From Plasmodium malariae (taxonomy: Eukaryota > Apicomplexa > Aconoidasida > Haemosporida > Plasmodiidae), in the NCBI RefSeq assembly GCF_900090045.1, contig NC_041783.1, forward strand, positions 1,261,501-1,325,500: a stretch of 64,000 bases of DNA. The letters are read 5' to 3'. The position numbers and the translations under genes were made by a program. Position 1 is the stretch's first letter; every line of letters begins with the position of its first letter. Positions 1 to 10,647 of this stretch are shown piece by piece. The notes under the pieces are model-generated. The model worked only from the letters and a program-made list of their open reading frames with translations. It was not told the origin of the DNA and did not search any database.

Positions 1-141
1 CAAATGTGTATAAACACGAATGAGCATAAATTTTGTAAAAACATTACATGCATAGAAAAGCGTAAGCAGGATAACTGCCACGTATATTTGTTCCTTTGTG
101 TATATAGTCTTCAATACAAATATCTATTCCCTTGTAAAAAA

Positions 142-729
142 TCAATTTTTCTTGTTAGACGTTGAACCAAAACCACCCTCACCTCTTGATGTTTCGTCTA
201 ACTCATCCACTAATTCAAAAGAAAGGGGTTCTCCAGTAAAAGAAACTAACTGAACCAGCTTATCATTTTTTTTAATAACATATTCTTCATTACTAGTATT
301 ATCTAAAGCAGCGATAATTTCACCTCTATATCCTGCATCTATTAAACCTATCGAGTTAGCTAATCTTAAAGGTGTCTTTGAAATACTACTACGAGGAAAT
401 AGTAAAAAACTAGTGTTTACTATTTCTGGTATATTATTATTATTGTTTCCACTATTTTCATTTTTACTGCAATTATTGCAGTTACTGCTATTATTACAAT
501 TATTGCCATTATTGCTGTTACTGTTTTTATTGCATTTATAATAATAATTGTATTTATACTGTAAAGCTATTACTTTTATTCCTAGTTTAACAAATGTAGT
601 TGCTTTCGGTTTAAGCACTTCATCCTTAATTACAAATAAATCTAGTCCGCTATCTCCTTCGTGATACGCCTTGTGATTTTTGTACATCTCCCTGACTTCA
701 TTGTTTATGCACATAATTTTTAGATGCAT
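142..729 (-). CDS. dUTPase: Deoxyuridine 5'-triphosphate nucleotidohydrolase (dUTPase)
   Basis: Hydrolyses dUTP to dUMP and diphosphate, keeping uracil out of DNA and feeding thymidylate synthesis. It is a single-exon protein of 195 residues starting at MHLKIMC; a slightly longer frame upstream has no ATG. All five trimeric dUTPase motifs are visible: motif 1 GDSGLDLF (25-32), motif 2 PRSSISKTPLRLANSIG (112-128), motif 3 GLIDAGYRGEI (128-138), motif 4 KLVQLV (157-162) and the glycine-rich C-terminal motif 5 RGEGGFGST (182-190). Residues about 66-100 are an Asn/Cys-rich insertion, placed where Plasmodium dUTPases carry a variable loop and longer than I remember for P. falciparum. The family forms a homotrimer. 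The identification is secure from motif order and spacing. Confidence 0.97.
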   Translation of the reverse strand: MHLKIMCINNEVREMYKNHKAYHEGDSGLDLFVIKDEVLKPKATTFVKLGIKVIALQYKYNYYYKCNKNSNSNNGNNCNNSSNCNNCSKNENSGNNNNNIPEIVNTSFLLFPRSSISKTPLRLANSIGLIDAGYRGEIIAALDNTSNEEYVIKKNDKLVQLVSFTGEPLSFELVDELDETSRGEGGFGSTSNKKN

Positions 730-2061
730 CTTTACGTTAGCACTCACGTTTGTACATTAATAAGCAGTGGGTTAAACAAGCGACACAATACGGACGTACG
801 TTACTATGCCTGTAACTGTATATACTACTCTATAAGCTGATACGTACGCTGATGTATATGTTGTTGTGTACGCAGCTGTGTACGCAGCTGTGTACGCAAC
901 TGTATATTTACTATGTACGTTATTGTGCGTATTAGTTTATGTACTGCCGAGAGTAAATTTCACTAAATTTTATGCAAATTTTTTCGTATTCCTAATATAC
1001 GGTTAGCCAAAAATAACGAAACCTGCACACGTTAATAATAAAACTTACAATGTTTATTATGTACTTAAATGGACACACATATAAAAGTTATACTTAAACC
1101 TAAAAAAAAAAAAAATTTTGCGATGAAAAAATAAATGTTTTTTTTAATTTTTTATTTTGTGTAATTATAATTACTTTGTTATAGTATATATAGGTTTAGA
1201 ATTCAAGCTGATTTGTGGTATTTTTGATTTTTTCGCATTTTTTTGCTTATTTTTGCTCTTTTTTGCTATTTTTTTTTTTTTTACTTCCTTATTTTACTCC
1301 TTTATTTTACTTTTTTCTCTTTAAGTATATAATTTTTCCGCGCGAAATAAAAAAAAAAAGAAAATTTTTTTTTTTAAACAATTCTGTATTTAAAATAAAT
1401 TTATTTTTCATGCTCTCGTAGGAGACTGCTATATTAAATATGCATCTATAGATATTTTTAGGAGTTTTATAAATTTTAGCAATTTTAAAAAAAACATATT
1501 GTCGCTTGAGCATTTTATTACCAAGGTAAATCAATGCTCTGCAAGATTATTGAATGAGAGTGCAATTTTGTACTGTAGTTCATGATATGAAAAGTTAATG
1601 TTCTTAAATTTCACACATAATTATTGTATTATATATATATATATATATATACATATATACGAATATATGTACAAAATATTGCAATCTCATATTGTCTTAG
1701 CAAAAGCTATGACATTTTTATTTTTTGGATTTACTTCTGGTAAGACGCGTAATAATGATTAATATAACAAGCCGAGAAAAGTATAAATCTCACTCGATAA
1801 AGAGAAGAGAATGCTTAAATATACTTTGGATTGAGGAATAAAATATTGCTACATTTGTGAAGAATGCATTGCTATACTGAGGCGCGCTTATGCATACATA
1901 CAATAATAAAATAACACATATATGTGTGTGCAAATGTGTATGAGTTTTCCCTTTTTATTGTATTTTTGGAATAAACGGAATAGACTAGGCAAGGGAAAAA
2001 AAAAGAAAAAAAAATAGTGAGCATTATAAAAGGATAAAAGAGGAAAGGCATGTTTTCCTTT

Positions 2062-2375
2062 TATTATTTTATTGTTATTCCATTTTATTATTTTATTGTT
2101 ATTCCATTTTATTATTTTATTATTATTCCATTTTATTATTTTATTATTATTCCATTTTATTATTTTATTATTATTCCATTTTATTATTTATTATTATTCC
2201 ATTTTATTATTTTGTTATTATTCCATTTTATTATTTTATTATTATTCCATTTTATTATTTTATTATTATTCCATTTTATTATTTTATTATTATTCCATTT
2301 TATTATTTTGTTATTATTCCATTTTATTATTTTATTATTATTCCATTTTATTATTTTATTATTATTCTACTTTTT
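2062..2375. repeat. Tandem repeat, 23-24 bp T-rich unit
   Basis: About 13 head-to-tail copies of a unit built from attccattttattatttta plus a short TTA-rich end, with one- and two-base variants. The repeat keeps two frames open and creates hydrophobic ORFs that are artefacts. Confidence 0.9.
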
Positions 2376-3097
2376 TATTTTATTATCTTTCTACTATTTT
2401 GTTTTATTATTTTTTCATGTTTCCCTGTTTTTCCATCTTGACATGATGAATTGTTTCGAAGTAGCGCATTATTAGGTTCATTATGAAAAGCAAAAACAAG
2501 GAATTGAATTATGATCCTTAAAACAACATAGTGATAATAAAATTCGAAACGATCATTACGTTTTTTTGTTTTTTTGTGCCAACTCTCCTTTTCATCTTAA
2601 GCTTGAACATCAAAGGTGACTATAATTCATGGGGGTTATAGTTGCATAACTTAAAAGTGGGTCTCCTCCCTTTTGTCGTTTCAATTTTCAAGCAGTTCTA
2701 CCTAAATCTTTATTTATTTTTAGAGATGGCATTTGTTACTGGGCATGTATATGTATTTAAATATTAATTGATATGTGTATTTATATATTAATTTATATGT
2801 GTATTTATATATTAATTTATATGTGTATTTGTATATGCACTTACAGATGTCTTTTTTTTTTTTTTTTTTTTTTTAAGAGCTACTTAAAGCTCCCTTTTTT
2901 CAGCATTGCCAAATAATAAAACGCAAAAGAAATGTTTCACATGTCTAATGGTGTATTTGAATTTATTTTTATAACACTTAATTTTTTTATGCATAATTTT
3001 CTTTTTTTTTTTCCCCATCTGCCCCATTAAAAGGGGCGAAAAAATGCAAAGGTTGGGAAACAATTCTATTGCATCCCTTTTAAAAAATTAAGGAAAA

Positions 3098-3165
3098 GAA
3101 ATGAGGAAAGAAAATGAGGAAAGAAAATGAGGAAGGAAAATGAGGAAAGAAAATGAGGAAAAAAA
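3098..3165. repeat. Tandem repeat, 13-14 bp purine unit
   Basis: Five imperfect copies of gaggaaagaaaat follow a short pyrimidine-rich stretch in the intergenic region. Confidence 0.75.
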
Positions 3166-3404
3166 AATACATAAATGTTCTAAGCTATCAATTAAAATAT
3201 TGTTTTGATTAGAGGTATATTCTAATAATTTTTTTTTTCAATATAAAAGAAAAAATATGTACCAATTCACACTTTCACGTCGATATATATAAAAAAAAAA
3301 CAAAGAAACTAGTAGTCTACTTTGATATACTGACATGTGTAAGCCCTAAAGTGAATTTCAAAAAGGTTAGAAAGTTATTTCATGGGTATAATGGGTTATA
3401 TACG

Positions 3405-3600
3405 GATTTATTCCATCCATTAATTTATTCCATCCATTAATTTATTCCATCCATTAATTTATTCGTTCATTCGTTAATTCGTTTATCCGTTCATTCATTT
3501 ATTCGTTCATTCATTTATTCGTGCATTCGTTTATTCGTTCATTCATTTATTCGTTTATTCGTTTATTCGTTCATTCATTTATTCGTTTATTCATTTATTT
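3405..3600. repeat. Tandem repeat, ttcattcg/ttattcg family
   Basis: It begins with three copies of a unit containing ttattccatccattaa and passes into a degenerate array of attcgttcattcattt-type units, ending in a poly-T run. No coding potential is apparent. Confidence 0.8.
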
Positions 3601-4912
3601 TTTTTTTTTTTTTTTTTCCACGTGGGTACAAATAAAAATCGCTGGACGTTTTAATGAGACATACATATCCAGAAAATTGTACGTGTGTACATAAACATAT
3701 ATAAAGTATAAACGCAAAATGCTACATGTCTTTCCCATACATTTTTATGGGTCACTTTCAAGGCATATACAAAAATGTTAAAAAAATAATTGTAATTAAT
3801 TTTAACAGTTTACACAATGGTACAACTTTACACACATTTTTGGCTACATAAACTCTACAAAGTGGAGTTTAATGTAAATAATTTTGTACCTCAAAAAGAA
3901 GAAAAAAAAAAAAAAAAAAAAGAATACCAACATGTACATATACATTTGTTTATGCATATTTGCTTATTTTTATTTTTACGAGAAAAAAAAAAAAAAAAAA
4001 AAATTGTCTAATTAGCGATATGCAGATTGAGAGCAGCAGCAGTTCAAATTTTGTAGAACAACGTTTGCCTATTTAGGAAATGAAAAATAAATTAAAATCC
4101 AAAGAAAAGAAGATAAAACAAAATGTGTTAAGTTATATTATACATATATATATTTCTACACATATATTTGTGCATATATTTATACGTATGTTCATAAATA
4201 TGTACATATTTGTACACACGTGCAAAATGGCTGTAGTCACATATTAACAATACAACCTCCTGGTTAGCTCCCTATGCCCATTTTTAGCTACTACCAATTT
4301 TTAATCAGTTCAACGAGAAATTTAAGCGATCAAAAAATATGAGACAAATTAAAATATAAAATAAAAAAAAAAAAATGTAAAGGAAATATAAGAGATATAT
4401 AGAAGACATATAAAACATATATATAAAAGATATAAAAGTAAAAAGAAAATTTTCCTAGCTTCATACATTTTTTTTTTTTTTTTTTTTTTAATTCTTCTAT
4501 TTTGCCTTTTGGCTTACTAGCTAATTTTACCATTTGCCCCATTATTTTTTCTATTTTATTTTATTTTTTTATTTTTTTTATTTCTTTTCCCTTTATTTCT
4601 TCTATTTTTTTAATTTTTTCTATTTTATTTTATTTTTTATTTTTTTTAATTCTTGCATATGTTATATTTTTGTAAATGTAAATATAAATTTCCTTTCTTG
4701 TAAAAAAATTACATACCATTACAACGCCTATTTCTTTTTTTTTTTTTTTTTTTCCTGTTTATTTTATTTGTTTTTTCTTTATTTTTGCTTATTCCCCGCA
4801 ATTGTTAAACTCTGTTTTGTTTTCATTCTCCCCTTATCTATTTTGCATTTACAATTTTGCATTTTCCATATTTCACATTTTAATTAAAATATTTTCCTCC
4901 TATTTTATCAAA

Positions 4913-5068
4913 ATGAGATCTTGTTATTCTCACAAAGGAGTAAGTCCCGGAAAGCATCCTGCTCGATGCGCCAATTGCGACAAAATAGGTAATATATTCA
5001 TTACTCACATACGTAGCAGCTTTGTGGAAGCACCACAGATTTACGGATACATTTATGTACAAATTTAC

Positions 5069-5100
<32 letters not shown>

Positions 5101-5288
5101 GCACGTATAAGTATATGCCAATTTCCTCCCTGCAAATACATACCGATTTTCTTTTCGTAGGAAAAGAAGATATTCAGTCTGTAAATAACGGCATGTATTC
5201 TGACTGCACTCTATGCGGTATTATTCATAAAGACCCACACAAGCAGACATTATATCCCTTACGACCAGATCAGTACAGAGATAATTAG
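4913..5288 (+). CDS. Small C4-type (possible zinc-binding) protein, two exons
   Basis: Exon 1 is 4913-4988 and exon 2 is 5161-5288. The intron has a GTAATA donor and a TTCGTAG acceptor, and phase 1 is kept. The product is 67 residues. Two CxxC pairs, CANC (residues about 20-23) and CTLC (about 43-46), are separated by 19 residues and could form one C4 zinc site. A short histidine-containing stretch (SHKGVSPGKH) precedes them and a Pro/Arg-rich tail (YPLRPDQYRDN) follows. Exonic base composition is clearly richer in G+C than the flanks, and the join is in frame, so I believe the gene is real. I do not recognise the family and assign no function. An additional upstream exon cannot be excluded. 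Confidence 0.72.
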
Positions 5289-6571
5289 AGAGTAGCTAGA
5301 TGCAAATTTAATTCGTACGCTTGTATTGTATGAACTAATCAGGATATTTTCAAAAGTCGTGTAAATATTTTTGTTAAACAAATAGACGCATAACAGATGT
5401 GTGAGCATGTTTTCAAGCGTGGACGGTAAAAAAAAAAAAAAAAAAAAAACTTCCATCTTTCCAACTACTCATTGTCGCATTTCATATTTGTAATTACATT
5501 TTAAATTGCTTGTGGAAATGCTTTCCTTAAATATTTAAAATGTTAAGTTAAAATGTTTCGTTAAAAGGCGAGTAAAACATTTCACTTAATCATTTGTGTT
5601 GTAAAAATTATTACAGTGCTGCAAGGGATACATCCTTAAAAATCTTTCACACATTAAATTTTTTTCTGTGCCATTGCTTCCTGTGCTTGGGGCATATACA
5701 TATATGTGCACACGTACATACATATGTAATACCATTTTAACCGCAAAAGTAATGTTTTAAAATGTGCGGTTTTACTACATACAAGTATTTTTAATCGGCT
5801 CTGTGTGGCTATTATTTTGTTTTTTTTAAGTAGCTCCCAAAATTTTTATTTTTTCTTTCATTTTAACGTTCACTCTAACGTTTATTTTTTCCTTATTTTC
5901 ACCCATATTTTTTCCAATATATTTTCCCTATTTTTTCCCATACTTATCCCTTATTTTAGTCCATATTTTTTACTTATTTTTACCCTTTTTTTTTTTTTCT
6001 TGTTTTTTCTTGTTTTTTCCCTTCTTTTTCCCGAATTTATATGTCGAAAAGCGTGCTATGCTTTCAAAAAATAAAAGCAAAAAAATTACGTCTATTTGTC
6101 TACATAATTAAATGTAAAATTTACAACTATAACTGCATAACTGCATCCTTTTACTTAAACAGAAAAATACAATTTACATACGTTCCTCACCTGTTGTACT
6201 TTTAAAAAAAAATATTCTGTCTTCTACACATTTGTGTAGGGATTTATTCCTTTCCATTTGAACTTTTTCAACATCTTCATTTTTAATTTTTTCATATTTA
6301 AAAATAAAATAAAATAAATGGATCAAATAAAACATATAACAATATATTTAGATTTTACAAAAAAAAAAAAAAAAAAAAAAGTTCCTTAACTGTCTTTGTG
6401 TAACATTATGCTTAATAAAATATTCTCTTTTTTATATCTCCACATGCACTGCTCGATGCATATAGCTTCGTGATAAAAGGACTTTTAAATTTTGAAAAAA
6501 TAATCCTTTTCGAAGCCCATTTTTAAAGAATATATGAATAGCACATTTATTCGTATGCACATGTTCATATG
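5289..6571. other. Convergent intergenic region
   Basis: These 1.3 kb lie between two genes that point toward each other, so they mainly hold 3' UTRs. Several A/T homopolymers are present (about 5430-5450, 6360-6380). I see no gene. Confidence 0.7.
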
Positions 6572-7495
6572 CTAAATTTTTTTTGCAACCAAGAAATACA
6601 TGGTCTGGTTGTTTTTTTTTACTCGCTTTGATTCTTCTGAACTCTGATGTATTAACTTTATACAAATATCATTTTTATACTCTTCTGTGGAGAGTAGTTT
6701 AAAATATGGGTATTTACTAAAGCATAATTTTGTCCATAAATATAAAGTAAAAACATCAGTAATAAAATAGATCATTCCATTTTTTTGTAACAAATGATGA
6801 TATAATGATAAGTTTTCTATAGTTATTATTCTTCTTCTCCAGTTTTGTTTTTTAAAATGAGGATCAGGAAAACAAAAAAAAATTTTTTCTATTTGATTTT
6901 TTTTAATATAATTTGGTAAAAATTTCATAGCATTTGTACGAATAACAGATATGTTATTATAATTAGGAAAATAATTTTTTCTATATGAGTTTATCTTTTC
7001 CCCTACATAATTCGTTACCTTATCTCTTATTTCTAGCCCTAATATTAATTTATTATTAAATGTGCTACTTAACGCAAATAATAAACCTCCATATCCACAA
7101 CCTACGTCCAAAATAGCTATGTCATGGGTGTTCACCTGACTCGGCAATAATATTTTTTCGTATGTTATTGGGTATATATTTGTATTTAGATAGAGATTAT
7201 TCAAAGGTTTCGTACCTTCGTTAATTTCGTCACTTCGTTGAATGTTATTCTGTTCACCATCCTGATCAGCAATCTGCTGATTAATCTGACCTTTCTGACC
7301 ACGAGTCATCTCCTTTTTTTTTTCTCCGTCCATTTTCTCAGCTGGTCCTTCCGGGTCAGGGAAATAATGCGGGTAATGTAAATGCCAGTTCACATATCTA
7401 TAATTGACGGGGTATTTTATGTAACTATCCGAAAGAGGGTTACAATGTGCCCTTTGGCGGTAAAACTTTTTACAGGGCATTTTATGCTTTTTCAT
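6572..7495 (-). CDS. METTL1: tRNA (guanine-N7-)-methyltransferase, METTL1/Trm8 family
   Basis: Uses S-adenosylmethionine to form m7G46 in the variable loop of tRNAs; in eukaryotes it works with a WD-repeat partner (WDR4/Trm82). Single exon, 307 residues, ATG start. The N-terminus contains the eukaryotic QRAHxNP motif (residues 14-20) and a YPV segment. The methyltransferase fold is marked by DVGCGYGG (130-137, SAM motif I), LGLEIR (152-157), FPDPHFKK (209-216, the family signature for tRNA binding and catalysis), Arg residues 220-222, and ITDVF (245-249). A Lys/Gln/Glu-rich insertion lies between residues about 52 and 95, as is usual for Plasmodium. The C-terminal SSEESKR motif also matches the eukaryotic family. 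The identification is secure. Confidence 0.95.
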   Translation of the reverse strand: MKKHKMPCKKFYRQRAHCNPLSDSYIKYPVNYRYVNWHLHYPHYFPDPEGPAEKMDGEKKKEMTRGQKGQINQQIADQDGEQNNIQRSDEINEGTKPLNNLYLNTNIYPITYEKILLPSQVNTHDIAILDVGCGYGGLLFALSSTFNNKLILGLEIRDKVTNYVGEKINSYRKNYFPNYNNISVIRTNAMKFLPNYIKKNQIEKIFFCFPDPHFKKQNWRRRIITIENLSLYHHLLQKNGMIYFITDVFTLYLWTKLCFSKYPYFKLLSTEEYKNDICIKLIHQSSEESKRVKKNNQTMYFLVAKKI

Positions 7496-7597
7496 TTTTT
7501 CCCACTTACGTGAACTTTGTATTTATGTTAACTTGTTAATTTTTTTGTATTTTTGTTAACTTGTTAATTTTTTTATATTTTTTCTGACTCGTTCATT

Positions 7598-7645
<48 letters not shown>

Positions 7646-8982
7646 CCTTAAGAAGATAGCTTTAAGAACAACTCTTTATTATGAAGTTATCACAGATTTC
7701 TTTATTTTTTTTTCACATGCAAAATGTAGGGTATTATACTACTTTTAGCATTAAAAATATTTAATCTGTGTACATAATCGTCCTTTTTTAAGTAAGCACA
7801 TTTGCGCCATTTAACTTGGACGTAATAAAACTGTCATGTGCACGTTAGTAAAAATATATAGAAGTGTATATATGCATGTGTATGTATACATATGTTTGTT
7901 TATCTATGTGCATGTTTGTATATGCATATAGAGAGAGCTGAGATCTCTCACCAAGCGGCGTTATTAAAAATTCGTTAAAAGGATACTATAACAATTTCGT
8001 TAACTTAAAATAAAATAATAATATAAATTTTTATATACATATAAAACAACATAATAATAAAGTGCATAATAATAAAATGAAGTGAATAATGTAACCTAAA
8101 TTTAAGAGTACAGGAGATTCCAGGTTAATATCTCAGGGGGACTAAACAAAATAATATTCTTTACTTAAAAATAATAAAAAAAAAGGAGGCCTCAAGTTTT
8201 ATAATCCTATATCGGTTAATTGTACTATATTTGTTTAAAATATAGCAGAGAAAACAGAACTAAACAAAATATGGAAAAATAAATTAAAACAAATTATGCA
8301 AAACAAAGCAAATGGCAAAACAAAACAAAACAAAACAAATGATGGCAAAACAAAACAAATAATGGCAAAACAAAACAAATAATGGCAAAACAAAACAAAT
8401 AATGGCAAAACAAAATAAATCATATATATATGTGACAAAATATAAACAAACAAAATATATCAAGGCACGGAGAAGATTAATTTGACGACATGAAATACGC
8501 TGAACGGTATGCCAAATATATGTAATAACAACAATAAATATGAATGTGCATGTTTTGAATACTGAGAAAAAACTTCAATAAATTTTATTTGGTTTAATAC
8601 TCATTTAGTGGAAATCAATGAATTGTGCAAATATGTAATTAAAAATCTCATCATTAAATATGTTAACCATTAATTATCTTATATATAATAGCCTCTTAAT
8701 GTTCATTTATTTTTGTATTGTCAAAAGTATTTATGGAATGCATATCATTGCATTATAAGTGCTTATGTTTAGCACATATATGTATCAAGCTACAGACAGG
8801 GGAACAACATATTTCTCCCTTCCCCACCACCAAATTGCATTTTGTAACTGAAGTGATATATATATATATATTAATACTTGTTCATTTGAATTATAAACTT
8901 TGTATTTTTAATTTTTTTTCCCCCACGTGCGTAAGGATATTAAACGTATAATTCTTTTTTCTCTTATAGCATATTATAAATA
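7496..8982. other. Divergent intergenic region
   Basis: These 1.5 kb hold the promoters of the divergent flanking genes. A poly-T run of about 35 bases lies near 7615-7645, and an A/C-rich repeat lies near 8310-8420. No gene seen. Confidence 0.7.
8310..8422. repeat. Tandem repeat, 20 bp A/C-rich unit
   Basis: About four copies of ggcaaaacaaaacaaataat, with a shorter variant at the start. The reverse-strand hydrophobic ORF across it is a by-product. Confidence 0.8.
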
Positions 8983-9888
8983 ATGTGGAAAAAGATATTC
9001 CAAATTTTTGTATTTTTCATTTTTTTCAATGGCATTTCACTCATATTGTGTAGAAAAATATGCAACGTTGTACAGTTTGGGTCCTACACATTATCATTAA
9101 ACAAAGAAAATAAAAAATATTTCAAATATGAAGTAAGCTGACTATAAGTAAAAATGAAAAGTTTTACATAGAAAAAAACTAATATTGCTTACATATATTT
9201 TTTTTTTATCTCAAATTTTTTTTTTTTTTTTTCCGCCTAGGTAGTTGGCATAATAGACCCTTTTGACAGAAACAAAATATTGTGGAGTAGAAAAAAAAGA
9301 AACAGAAAATTCGATTTGAATCCTTTTAAAAATATATATGATCGTTTTTTTTGCAATATTAATGATTATGTTTATGTAACAAATAGGGATCAGTTCATTT
9401 TTCGTATCTTTCACATAAATCTAAAGGTATATTTTTGTGCATGATGAGTGTGTACCAAGAGTATCATGCGTACGATACTTGTCCTGCACACACATACGTA
9501 TACTCCTCCCTTATGCATACACCCACATAACATAGCTTATTAGTGTACCAAATTAAGGCAAAAGCTTCTCGACATTTAAAAGAAAAAGTGAATGACGCTA
9601 TTTGATATTATATGAAGTTACGAGTAAAACAGCTATGAATGATTTGTTATCGATAATTTAATTCTCTTTATTTCTCTGATTTTTCTTTTCTTATCATATC
9701 TTTTCATATAATATCTTATCTCTTTTTTTTTTTTTTTTTTTTGCCGTTTTTAGAACACTATTAAATATATGTTAAAGTATAAAATTATACGCGGTAAAAT
9801 GAAGGGCGGAAAAAACGGCGAAAATACCATTTTGTGCTTAAAAGAAACGAGCAAATTGTATCGATTCTTGAACAACATTAACATTTAG
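8983..9888 (+). CDS. Small protein with N-terminal signal sequence, three exons
   Basis: Exons are 8983-9132, 9241-9426 and 9754-9888, all phase 0, with donors GTAAGC and GTATAT and acceptors CCTAG and TTTTAG. The product is 156 residues. Residues 2-23 (MWKKIFQIFVFFIFFNG and following) form a hydrophobic signal peptide or anchor, followed by a basic, hydroxyl-containing stretch and a Lys/Arg-rich body (for example RKKRNRKFD). This arrangement would suit a bipartite apicoplast-targeting leader, although plain secretion is equally possible. Cysteines are few and no catalytic motif is visible. I do not recognise the family. Its high Lys/Asn and aromatic content is typical of Plasmodium organellar proteins; that is inference only. 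Confidence 0.75.
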
Positions 9889-10647
9889 ACCAAAGGAGGT
9901 GGAGTAAAAGAATAATTAGAATTGGTATGCAAATTCAAACGCAAATACAAATATTATATGAAAAAGGTGTAGTATAGAAGAAAATGCAAAATTCATAGTA
10001 TAAAAGGATATAATTGTATCACCTCTACTTTAGATAATTGTGCACATTCACCTGTTCTGTTTTTGTGTACATTTTTTAGTTAACCCCTTGTTTCGTCTCG
10101 TTTCATTTCTTTACGTTTCGTTTTGTTTTTCCCATTTTTAGTATGCTATGGCATACCATAGTACTATATATTATTTTGTTACCTTCTTTATTTACAACAC
10201 GCATAAGCTTGTGCAAAACGAAAAAAAATAAAAAAAATAAACACTAAGAATATTTTTTTTTTTTTTTTTTATGTAAGGATTAAATAACCCATTATTGCAA
10301 GTTTGAAAGTTTTGTTTCATTGCGAAAGAAAAGATACACATCCATTTTTATTTTGTTTCGTTTTGTTTTATCATGATTTATTTTATTTATTTTTTTTATT
10401 TATTTATTTTATTTATTTATTTATTTTTTTTATTTATTTTTTTTATTTATTTATTTTTTGTTTTATTTATTTATTTTATTTTTTTTTTTTTTTTTTTTTA
10501 TTTTATTCTTTCTGTTTTGTTTTATTTTGTTTTGCTTTTTTTGTTTTGTTTTATTCTGTTAATACTTCCAAGTTAGTGTGCTTTAAAATAGAACAAATAA
10601 GGGGAAAAAGAAGTTATAGTATTATGTGTGTTACTAATTAACAAAAA
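9889..10647. other. Intergenic region, T-rich low complexity
   Basis: Lies between two + strand genes. Positions 10370-10570 are an almost pure T/A stretch of tttattta-type repeats. No gene. Confidence 0.7.

Larger units (their letters stand above)
730..4912. other. Long divergent intergenic region, no supported gene
   Basis: These 4.2 kb separate the starts of two divergently transcribed genes, so they should hold both promoters. They contain poly-T and poly-A runs, alternating TA tracts (about 1632-1650) and several simple tandem repeats listed separately. A 66-codon reverse-strand ORF (about 1307-1513) and a repeat-driven hydrophobic ORF (2050-2475) are the only open frames of note. Neither has domain support. 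Confidence 0.7.

Noticed and set aside
1307..1513. Reverse-strand 66-codon ORF (MLKRQYVFFKIAKIYK...)
   Set aside because: It starts with plausible coding-like residues but runs into poly-Phe/poly-Lys homopolymer sequence and has no recognisable domain or splice partners. It is left out as a gene.
2050..2475. Hydrophobic ORFs of 124-141 codons
   Set aside because: They exist only because the tandem repeat lacks stops in two frames; composition is pure repeat and there is no domain or splice context.
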